Assembly (NCBI RefSeq): GCF_029873635.1
Contig: NC_080417.1
Span: forward strand, 32,228,214 to 32,292,213
Reading direction: 5' to 3'
Source of the DNA: Malania oleifera
Taxonomy: Eukaryota; Streptophyta; Magnoliopsida; Santalales; Ximeniaceae
Length of the DNA: 64,000 nt
This document shows positions 33,895 through 43,660 of this stretch, in pieces. How positions within the stretch are numbered: position 1 is the stretch's first letter; each line of letters begins with the position of its first letter. The notes beneath the pieces are model-generated. The model worked only from the letters and a program-made list of their open reading frames with translations, was not told the origin of the DNA and searched no databases. The position numbers and the translations under genes are program-made.

Positions 33895-35233
33895 GAATTA
33901 TGTTGGGAAAATATTGCTGCAAATGATGATATGTTTTAAATATGCGTAAAACCCATTTTGTATGGCATGAGTAGAATTTATAATGAATTATTGTTTTTTG
34001 GGAAAATGTTAAATGATATAGAGTTTTACAATGATAAACCGGCGTATGGGCCAAGAGTTTTATACGATATATTGGCGTACGGGCCGAGGATGTTCTCACA
34101 TGATATGTTGGTGTATGGGCCGAGCCATTTACATGATATGCCGGTGTACGGGTCGAGCCATTTATATGATATGCCGGCGTATGGGCCGAGCCTCTTATTT
34201 GATATGTGATACGGCGTACGGGCCGTGATTGATAAAATATGAAATGTCGGCGTACGGGCCGATGATTTTCACGTTATATATGCAAAATGATATGATGATA
34301 TTAACTTGGCATTTATTATTATAAAATAGTCATGTATCATTGTTTGAAATATGCTATATATTATCACAACCTAGTTGGCTTGGTTTAGACTTACACATGC
34401 ACGGTACCGTAGCTATGCGTTCATGATCATCATGATATTGTGTTGTTGCTGTCGTATGGGGTAGCATGAGGATGGATAGTCGATGTGGTTTATTGAAGTA
34501 TTGGCGCCCCTAGTGTATGGACTAGGTCTGACAGGCCCATCGTACTTACAGACATTTATTTTGACTTGGTAGTGGTTGGCCACCCATTGTTAGGTCCCAC
34601 CTTCGGGCCACACAACCCAATCATATGGAGGTAAGACATGACTCCAGCCAGCTAACCTTCCAGGGTTGTTTTTGTATTATTATTGTATGAGATGAATTAT
34701 GTTTATGGAAATCCAGTATGTTCTATCATGATTATATATGTTATTCCTAGATATGATACAGACAGTTTCACTAAATACGCTTATGTATGGTTTTATGTAT
34801 AATACAGAAATGCTTATGTTGTCACACACTGGTATTAGTTTATTTCTCTTACTGAGAGGTGTCTCATCCCAAATTATATGAACGTTTCAGGAGCCCCAGA
34901 TAGGAGAGCAGATAAAACTCCGCAACATTAGAGTTCAGCCGTTTTACCCTGTATGAAGGGTAAGTCTTTCGCTAGGGTCAGATGGATTTTTGAGTGATGA
35001 CCCTAAGACTAGTTTTTATTGTTTTGGGATGTATATGATGGTTGTAGTGAACTCTGGTATTGTGTTGAATGGTAATATGAGATGTATATGATTTTATGTT
35101 TCATGCGAGGCTTCCATGTTGTGTTTCTGATGTATCCCTGGTACCCACGGGTTCAGGTTGATTATGATCTGTTAGGTTTATTATATTGATTTTATTATAA
35201 TAATAAAAATGATAAAATAAGCAGGTCGTTACA
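33168..35233 (+). mobile_element. 3' LTR of element D (2066 bp)
   Basis: Runs TGTAGTGACC to GGTCGTTACA and is followed by TSD GAATA (35234-35238). It is collinear with the 5' LTR with a shorter (TA)n tract (about 33868-33893), its own minisatellite at 34037-34265 and the conserved CTTACTGAGAGGTGTCTCA block at 34848-34866. Confidence 0.92.
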
Positions 35234-35238
35234 GAATA

Positions 35239-35390
35239 ACTGTAATCTCCTAGGACTCTATTATAACCGCGGAATTCCTCCGCCATAAGTGAGGGTAATT
35301 AATAAAATTTTGATTTTTTTTTTCTTTAAGAATTGGTGCAAATGAAAGATGGCAAATTTCGAGGATGAAATTTTTGTAAGGAGAGGAGGA
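35239..35390 (+). other. Element C 3' untranslated region and PPT (continuation)
   Basis: After the GAATA duplication, C resumes with GTAATCTCCTAGGACTC and the conserved block at 35262-35296. A GAAATTTTTGTAAGGAGAGGAGGA stretch then serves as PPT and ends at 35390. Confidence 0.85.
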
Positions 35391-35634
35391 TGTAGAGACC
35401 TGAAAAATATAAATAATAAGAAGAGCAGAGAAAAGAGGAATTTGGTTTGGTAATGACCAAACCATCGACGGTTTTGGTGGGAGCCCGAAAAAATCGTCAA
35501 TAGTTTTGTATAATCGTGGCCAAATAGCAGTAAAATAGTGGAAAATAGAAGGGTTAAAAACCTAAACTGTCGACGGTTTTATCTGGCAGTTTTGAATAAA
35601 GAAGGATCCTGCAAGCTAATTTCATGAAATAAAA

Positions 35635-35665
<31 letters not shown>

Positions 35666-36262
35666 TCATTTTCTCCCCTGAATCTCACCCAAATCGACAA
35701 TTAGATGCTACTACGGGATCATAGGGACGATCCCCGTTAGTTTAACTGGAGTAGAATTTTGTTTTGAGGATCCTGGACACCATTCCAAAGTTGAGGTAAG
35801 AGAGTTGATTAAGTTATTGTTATGAGAATTAACTAGTTAATGGAGTGTGTGGGCCTATGAATGCTAAATACCTATGATTTTGGGGTTGAACTAATTGAAT
35901 TTAGGCATGTGAATGCAGGGATTTGCGGGAATGCCACGACATCGGTTTAGAGTAATTGCAAGCACGCTCTCAGTAAACGGGTAAGAGGAATAGGTTATGT
36001 TAGGGATTTTTTTTGGAATATTATATAAATGCCTTTTTGATTATCTAAGCATGTGGGAAATGATATTTTAGCAAAATCTATATTTTTTTGAGTGGATATA
36101 TTATTATAATTTATCAGACCAAAATTGTGTGGCATGAGGATAATGTTTTTAGGGATTGAATAAATATGATGATTTTACCAGTTACGATATGATGGCAATA
36201 ATGCCATTTATGATAAGTGATTTATATTGAAATTGATAATGATAATTTTATACCAAAATGTG

Positions 36263-38355
36263 TGTTAGCTTTACCATGATCCCAAGAGGGGGGGGAGGGG
36301 GGTGAATCGATACTTTTTAAAATTTATTCCCTAGGTGAGTATCCTAACAGCAGTATATTCACAACCCTATGGACAATCTATTGCAATTATAATATCTATT
36401 GGAAATTAAATCATGCAATTTAATTAACTACACATGCACCAGAAAACAGTAAGTAAAGTGACACACAGAAATGTTATCGAGGTTCGGCCAATTGCCTACG
36501 TCCCTGCCTTGGCTAACAAGCACAAGGATTACTACTATAATTGCTCACTTAAACAGGTAGAGCGACACCTAAACAAACTAGGTCAATTAGTACAGGACTA
36601 ACCTCAACCTTTACAACCAATCCTTACCAGGTTGGATTACCGCCCCCTCAGGCCACGCCTGGAAACACTCAATAATTTCACAACAATGAAAATGGTACAG
36701 TGATTATGCTTTCATGTAAAGAAGATGTGTACCTAGTTACGTGCAATCACATACACCACCAAATGATATAATGAAGTAAGCTCGATGTGGTTTAAGATAT
36801 CTACTCTCAAATATATTTGCAATCTTTGTAATTGGTGGGCGAGAGTGCAAACCATATGATCTTTGTATCACAAAATGCATTCAATCTAAATGCTCAAACA
36901 AAGATATCAGTTAAATTTCATATATTTCAACCAGTAGGTTTTATTAATGTATAAAGCTCAAGTAATGTATGAGTTTGGGTTGCAAAAAGGATTTAATCTT
37001 TGTATTCAACAAATGATATAACTTAATGAATATTATAACAAAGATTTTTATCACATAAACAAATATCTCTTCAAAGATTTGTCAATATGAGACACACTAG
37101 ATATTTGAAAGTGATTTAAAAAGATTTTGTAACAAAAAACAAATACAAGCTTCTCAAGATGTTGCAATGAATATGCAATACTCAGAAGATCAAACGAAGT
37201 CTTCTTAGGAAAGACTTATTAAAAAGTCCCCTAAGAACACTTGAGGATTTGCTCTCAAATAAAATCGTATTAATCAAGCACAACACTTAGGAGAGCAATC
37301 TTATAGAATAATCAACACTCAAATCAAACTTACAAAGGATTTTTGGCAATATGGCAAGGTAAGAATGAGTGTATGGAGCTTAGAAATGAGTAATATGAAT
37401 TTTGGAATTGAGAGAGAATTCACTAATCGGGTTTGCTAATCTCTTGCTAATCATTCCAAATGAAGGGGTATATTTAGATTTCCCCCTGATTATAACCGTT
37501 AAGGATACAAATGGAATTATTATAAAAGTTTCAATATTATTTAAATAAATTAACTCCGTTTAAAAATATTAACTTCGGTAAAAAATATGGGGCAACCCGA
37601 GAGCACCAGTCGACCGAGATGAGTTCGGTTGACCGATGTGCTTAAAGTTCGATCGATTGGGCATTAAATGAACTATGAGTTCAGTCGACTAGACTTGTAA
37701 CTCCAAGGGCGATTTTTCCCTTTTTGTGCTGTTCGGTCACCCGGGGACATTTTGAACTACCTTGGTCGGTCGACCAGACTATTGAGTTTCCACACGTGGG
37801 AACTCGGTCGACTAGGACGTTGATATGCAATTTATACTTGGTCGACCAAAATGTCAATTAAGTTGACTCCTAGGGGGTTCGGTCGATCGGGTTCAAATGA
37901 ACTAAGTGAGTTCGGTTGACTGGGTTGTGGTTAACTTGTTGACCCGGTCCTAGTTCGATTGATCGAGGGCATTTTGAACATGGGAGTACGATCGACCGAA
38001 CATGTAATTTTCATACATTTTAGTTGTTTTCAATTTGTGCAAACACCCTAATCAAATGACCAAACATATAAATGCATGAGTGAGTGTCCTAGGGTTATTT
38101 CTAGTTCCTTTTTACTCATCACATCATGCAGGTGATGCATGCAATTATTACAAACCAAGCCCTATTTACTATTACAGGCCCTTTAGATAGTAATAAAATG
38201 AAATACAACATATGTATTGGGTCTTCAACTCCAATCTCTCTTTGTGCTATCATTATGATCTTCCAATTAGAATAATTGCACATAACCTCAAACGTGCATT
38301 AAATATAATAGGTATTTGTCATTATAAAAATCGGGCGTGACTTATAAGGTCAACA
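36263..38355 (-). mobile_element. Solo copia LTR inserted in the LTR of C
   Basis: On the minus strand it runs TGTTGACC (38355) to GCTAACA (36263), the same family as the E LTR. It is flanked by the 5-bp TSD ATGTG (36258-36262 and 38356-38360) and has no internal region, so it is the product of LTR-LTR recombination. Its palindrome array (about 37595-38000) is heavily decayed: GGTTGACC, GATCGATT and similar forms replace GGTCGACC. Confidence 0.92.
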
Positions 38356-38540
38356 ATGTGTTTTAAAAGATTGTTGATTTATACTGAAATTGAGAGTGGT
38401 GGTTTTATACTGAGATATGATTTACTAGTTGCTGATTTATACTAGAATTGAGAATGATGAATTTTATACGAGATGCGATTTATCTAACTGTTTGTTGATT
38501 TATGAAAAATGGGATTTTGTACTGTTGTTATGAAAACAAC

Positions 38541-38885
38541 AATATAACGTTGGCAAGATATGAGGAGTTCGTTATATTGTTGGATATGAAAATGACAATA
38601 TAACATTGGTAGGAAATGAGGAGTTTGTTATATTATTTGATTTTGTGAATATTATGGAAAACTGCAATATAACGTTGGCAGGATATGAGGAGTTTGTTAT
38701 ATTGCATGTTTATGATTTTATTTGAACCACAATGTAACATTGGCAGGATATGAGGAGTTCGTTATATTGTTGGTTGAATATAACATTGGGAGGATATGAG
38801 GAGTTCGTTATATTCGTCGTTATATATATACCAATATAACGTTGGCAGGATATGAGGTGTTTGTCATATTGATATTATATAACAC
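38541..38885 (+). repeat. LTR minisatellite of element C
   Basis: Five to six copies of a unit of about 55-70 bp with TATAACGTTGGCAGGATATG and AGGAGTTCGTTATATT. It lies between the GTGTGGCATGAG word and the GAGCACGGTATCGTAGCTG word, the same position as the unrelated minisatellite in D. Confidence 0.85.
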
Positions 38886-39259
38886 TGTGTAAATGGAAAT
38901 ATATATGAATTAAGAATCCTGGTGGATGATTGATGTAAAGAGCACGGTATCGTAGCTGCAGTATTAAAGGAGTGAATGCAACCACACTAACCTGGGATGG
39001 TAGTATAGGTGTTGACAGTTGATTGGGCCTACGTGGTAGGCCAATTGTACAACAAATATATATATGGAAGTTGACTTAACTTGGTGGTGGCCAGCCTTAG
39101 TTAAGTCTTGCCTTCGGGCCACACAACCCTGTCAAGAGAGGAAGCATGACATTAGCTAGTGATACCCTACAGGGTAGGTTTTTAATGGAATATGTGTTGT
39201 TATTTACATGGAGACATTTTACTGAGCTTGTACATGTTTTGAGAAAAGACCGTTTCATC

Positions 39260-39294
<35 letters not shown>

Positions 39295-39885
39295 AGTACA
39301 ATTTTAAACATTTTCTCAGTTGAATTATTGATTAAATAAATGTGTTTATTATATTAAAATTCATGTTGCCACATACTGATAATAACCTATCCCGTCTTAC
39401 GGAGAGGTGTCTCACCCTCGATATTTATTCTAACAATTTAGGATATCGGGAGGATCGTGCCTAGTGCTCCAGGGAGGGGCATAGATAGTTTTGAAAGTAA
39501 GTACTGGTGAGGGTTATTTTTGTAGGTAGAGATGTTCTGTACACTTGGATTTGTAGTAATATTTTGGAGAGCGAATTATGTATATATGGTAGCACTAGAA
39601 CTCTAGTATTGTATTCTAGCTTCGATGTTATGTTTCCGCTACATATGTGTATTATATGATTGTGAATTTCTAGTATATATATATAATGGTAGAAATATGC
39701 GGGCATTACAAGCCAGAACACCAATGTTTGCATGGCCCATGTAGAATTGGGCCAAATTGCTTCTGCAACCATCTTTCGTCATGTTATTTATGATTTGTTC
39801 TATTGGTTAATGCTTTGGTCCCTTGGTTTCTTTTTTTTCATTTATTTTTTTTATTTTTGGGTTGGTAGAGTTCTAATTGATTCTT

Positions 39886-40166
39886 TTTTATTTATTTTTT
39901 GATAACTAAGAGACTCCAGCCTCAAGCTGATCCTTCGGACCTTCTTGAGGGGCACCAACTTTGGAATCTAGAGGAGGCCCTCGACCCACTCTTTTTTGCC
40001 ATGTAAAGTCAGAGTTTAATCTCGCATGGCTCAACAACAGCCATCCAACACAGACTAGGTCCACCATGTCTTTAATAGCAGAAACTACATCCATCTACAA
40101 CACTCGAACCCCGGACTTGCCAGGAGAAAGCAAGTCGCCTTGCTACTAGAGCAACCCCTGGGGGGT
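39886..40166 (-). mobile_element. tRNA-derived SINE with 18-bp TSD
   Basis: On the minus strand the element begins with GGGGTTGCTCTAGTAGCAAGG-like box A sequence and has a box B-like GGGTTCGAGTG about 45 bp later. It ends in an A-rich tail (forward TTTTATTTATTTTTT). Perfect direct repeats GAGTTCTAATTGATTCTT flank it at 39868-39885 and 40167-40184. Such TSDs are the mark of L1-type target-primed insertion. Confidence 0.85.
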
Positions 40167-40184
40167 GAGTTCTAATTGATTCTT

Positions 40185-42078
40185 GCCTATATTTACTTTT
40201 GACTGACAGCCTTTATTTGTTATATATATATTTATTTATTTATTTGATTCTTTCCTTTAAAAAAATTATTTAAATAGCTTGTTTTCCTTGATGAAGATGT
40301 GTGTGAATAGTGAATTACTAAGATATTGTCATTATTGTCATTATTATTGGCAAACTTGTTGTTCCCACTAACATTACAACTAACTAATAATATTATTAGT
40401 ATAATTATTAACATTATTATTATTATTATTGTCATTATTTTTTCACTATTATTTTGGTTATTATTGAATTGAAAGTTCAAAAAATAAAAAAATATTTAAA
40501 AATAATAGAAAATATAATTTTTTTTCCTACACTTAGTTATTGTCATTTTGTTTAGTTAGTACAGTTTCTAGGACTTTTACTTTGCCTAATAATGTAGATC
40601 ACAAATTTTAGTTCCCTAAACCTAAACTAGCTGCGAGACTAATTGATCGGTAGTAATTATGTGAACTTATTACAATTAAGCAAATAAAAGGTTAGCGGTA
40701 ACTTCATTGAACCCTTGAAACAATTAAAGCACTCAAAAAAATAATTTTTAGGGTCATCATCCTTGTTGAGACTTTGATCTCGGATCTCGGTTTGTAAGTT
40801 TTGACACAATTATAAACATATTTGCACTTTTAATATCAAATAATTTTTTTATTTTTGAAATTTATGAGTATCTAAAGAAGGATTATGAGTGTGATTTTGC
40901 ATTGAGAACAATACATATGTGAGAAATTTAGTCATAAATCTATGTTCATTCTTATGTAAGAATGAGTCACTTATATTAAAGGGAATTAAAGACCCATTTG
41001 ATATTATTGCTATTTTTTAATTTGTGTTTCTATAGAATGAAGATATAAATTATAGAAATGTGTTTTGTTTATGTTACTAGTTTTCTATTTCTTTTTTTTT
41101 TTTTAATTTTTTGTTGTTTGTAAAAAAAAAATTTAAAAATCAAAATTTATTTGTCAGAAATTTTCATACCAAGAAATAGTCCTTTCGGATTAAATTATTC
41201 ATTATTTATATATTTTAAAATAAAAATAAAAATAAAATGATTGTGTGAAGTTAAATATAATTAAAATAAAACTATACATAAACTTTAAAAAAAGAATAAT
41301 AATAAAACCAATTACAAAATATTTTGACTAATTTTCAATTTCATGTACAAAAGAATTTTATTATAAAGTAAATTCAAAAAATATAAGAGTAAAATAATTA
41401 TAATAATTTTTATTTTTGTTTCAGCATTTCTTAATGTATATTATTTTGCAATTTTATTAGTTTAATCATATTTTTATAATATCATTTGATTTTAAAACGA
41501 AAATAATTTTTTTTAAAATTATATTAATTTTATAAATATTAATCAAATAAGTTAATGATTTCTAATTTTTAATCTTTATTTCTGATTTTTAATTTTAATT
41601 TTTTTTATTATTTTTGATAATAATATCAAAAGCGCCTCCCCCCCCCCCTCCCCCCCTTAAGTTTTGTCATTTTCATATTTGGGGTTCCATACTCAAATCA
41701 AGGAATGAGGGAAAATATGTAATTGAAAATAAATTATGTGTACGTACTAAAATTTCAAGTCCCAAAGTCTCAGGCGGCTTCCATTCATACAATAACTGAG
41801 TCAAGCAAACCATAACGTTCGTACTACCAATAAATTTTTTATAAAAAAGAAAATAAAAAAAAGAGATGAACGCTATAATATGAACTGATAAATAAAAAGA
41901 AAAAACAAAAATAAAAGATCAGTGCTAAAGAAAAGCACCGTGGAATGGCATAGGATTATCGATTTTCTCTCCACCCATCTAATTAAAATGCAGGAAATTA
42001 ATTAAAGAAAGCATTAAAAGAAAAAGAATTAGATCATGATCATAGCACGAGCGATCTTGGCCGTCCGTTGATGGATCA
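40185..42078. other. AT-rich intergenic region 3' of the HAN-like gene
   Basis: No coding frame or transposon end is recognised. TTA-rich tracts lie at 40380-40440. A C-rich tract (C run, T, then C run) at about 41637-41656 stands out in otherwise AT-rich sequence. The 3' untranslated region of the HAN-like gene must lie at the right end. Confidence 0.5.
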
Positions 42079-43311
42079 TCATCGGGTGAAGTCGTGGACG
42101 AGGGCGGTCCTGTCGGCAACGTTAAGACGCCATGAGAGGTAAGGTGAGTCCCTGTCGTCGTCGTCGTCGTTGTTAATGAACCTGAACTCGTGGCCCATGT
42201 TGGGGACTGACTTTTCGTGGGCCTGCTGAGAGTTGTAGTACTGAGCCCACGACGAGGAGTTGCCATTATTAGGATGATACTGCGCCTCCATCATTCCCGA
42301 TGCAACTCCGCCAGCGCCTGCACTGCCACTCCCGTTGCTGCTCGTGGCCGCCGCCCTCCTCTCTTCCTTCTTGAATCGAATCCCACATGCATTACATAGC
42401 GACTGCAATTATTCCATAAATTCAATTATTAAATCAACATGTTACAATTGATTAATCCCATAAATAACACAAATAAGAAACAATTTGAAAAGAAAAAAGA
42501 CGTACTGCCAGTTTGACATGAGTTGTTGTTTTGTTTTTTTTTTCAAATGGTGAAAACTGTAACGTTAATTAATTAATTAATAGCGAAGTAAGGACTTAAT
42601 TAAGGTTAATTAATTAATAAATTATAATCCCAAGGTGACACCTTGTAGTTCCGCGGGATTGGAGAGATTAACGCGTTGGATAATCCAAGCTCATCGTGAT
42701 GAACAAAAAACAATAAAAATAATACTAATAAATTAATATAATAATGAAGATGAATGTAGATCGACCTTTGGGCCTCTGGGTCCGTTCCTCCAAAGCGGGG
42801 TAGAGGTGGTGTCGCAGTTGGCGCAGCGGCGGGCCAGAAGGGGATCGTTGGCCGAAGAGTTGGCGGTATGGCTGCCGCCTCGGCTGCTGCTCTTCTGACT
42901 GTGTGCGCCAGCGGCGGGGGAGGAGGGTGACGAGTGCTTGGACTGCAAAATATCCCAGCAGAAGTTGGGGATGTAGGAGGAAGTACGGCCGGGAAGACGT
43001 CGTTCGTGGCCGCGCCTGTCGGCTGCTGCTGCATTGATGTTTTCGTGATCAGTGGTGGTGGTAAGACGGGTGGAAGGGGTACCGAGGGAGAGGGTGCAAT
43101 CCACGTGGGAAGAGGAAGAAGGGGAATAGGAGAAGGGGTACATGTGGTCGGCTTCATGATTAATATCAAAAGGATAGGTTTGATTATTGGGCACTGAGAA
43201 TAGCATGGAGAAGGAGTTGCTGCAGCAGCTGCTACTTTGACTGTGGAACACACCACATGTGCATGGACCCACCATGTTCCCCCCCGAACCGCTATTGCAC
43301 CTTTGCATCAT
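42079..43311 (-). CDS. HAN: HANABA TARANU-like GATA transcription factor (two exons)
   Basis: The join is 43311-42766 (182 codons) and 42402-42079 (107 codons plus TGA), with a 363-bp intron at 42765-42403 bounded by GT and AG, phase 0, giving 289 residues. The GATA zinc finger C-x2-C-x18-C-x2-C uses C163, C166, C185 and C188 (CANCDTTSTPLWRNGPRGPK | SLCNACGIRFKKEERR), with the intron inside the finger. The HAN-specific marks are a Cys-rich N-terminus (CTCGVFH, 17-23), VDCTLSLGTPSTR (70-82) and the C-terminal LSWRLNVADRTALVHDFTR. I chose the MMQ start because HAN proteins begin there; an in-frame ATG 51 bp upstream exists (43362). HAN-class proteins act in the nucleus at meristem-organ boundaries and in embryo and flower patterning. 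A D/G-run (NNDDDDDRD) is seen in exon 2. It could equally be a HAN-like paralog (GATA19/20 type). Confidence 0.95.
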
Positions 43312-43660
43312 CTCTCCCCCTCTCTCTCTCTGTCGTATGTAAGCGTGAATAAGATCACCCAATCAGATGAACATGAAAAAGAATGTTAATGCTTAGGATG
43401 AAGAAGCCGCTGGGAGATGGAAAAAGAATTAATTGAAGGGAGATGAGAAAAAAATGAAAGAGGGATATGGAGGTATTGGGATGAAGGGAATGAGGAGAGG
43501 GCATCAATGGGGAGGTGAGTTTACAGTAGTTGATAAAGAGGGATCGACTGATGAAGATATAAGAAGGTGACGAAGAAGATGATGATGGAGGGAGTACGAG
43601 TGAACAGTGAGAACTGATAATGTGGTATGAGAGGTTTGTGAGAAAGGTAATTATATAAGG
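43312..43660 (-). promoter_or_regulatory. Probable core promoter and 5' UTR of the HAN-like gene
   Basis: On the minus strand CCTTATATAA at 43660-43651 is a plausible TATA box. The downstream stretch to the ATG is CT-rich (TCCCTCCATCATCATCTTCTTC) and ends in a GAGAGAGAGAGG tract, as often seen in plant leaders. The start site was not determined, and other TATA-like sites (near 43737 and 44220) are alternatives. Confidence 0.4.

Larger units (their letters stand above)
26088..35233 (+). mobile_element. Complete Ty3/gypsy retrotransposon D (Tekay-like, 9146 bp)
   Basis: Both LTRs, PBS, gag, protease, RT, RNase H, integrase, chromodomain, PPT and a perfect 5-bp TSD are present. It sits in the 3' untranslated region of element C. 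The two LTRs differ at many positions (about a tenth by eye, with the palindrome region worst), so the insertion is not recent. Coding frames contain many stops. Confidence 0.93.
35391..39710 (+). mobile_element. 3' LTR of element C, split by a solo copia LTR
   Basis: Runs TGTAGAGACC (35391) to GGGCATTACA (39710). Removing the 2093-bp insertion and its 5-bp TSD leaves about 2222 bp, the usual size here. Near the start are three CCGTCGACGG-type palindromes, and (CT)n lies at 35641-35664. The right part has a minisatellite and the conserved block GGAGAGGTGTCTCACCC (39401-39417). No matching 5' LTR is present in the window. Confidence 0.88.

Noticed and set aside
39906..40149. 62-residue frames on both strands
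   Set aside because: They lie inside the SINE and have no independent coding support.
42606..43256. 216-residue minus-strand frame overlapping the HAN-like exon 1
   Set aside because: Pro/Thr-rich out-of-phase shadow; the GATA finger and HAN motifs are in the other frame.
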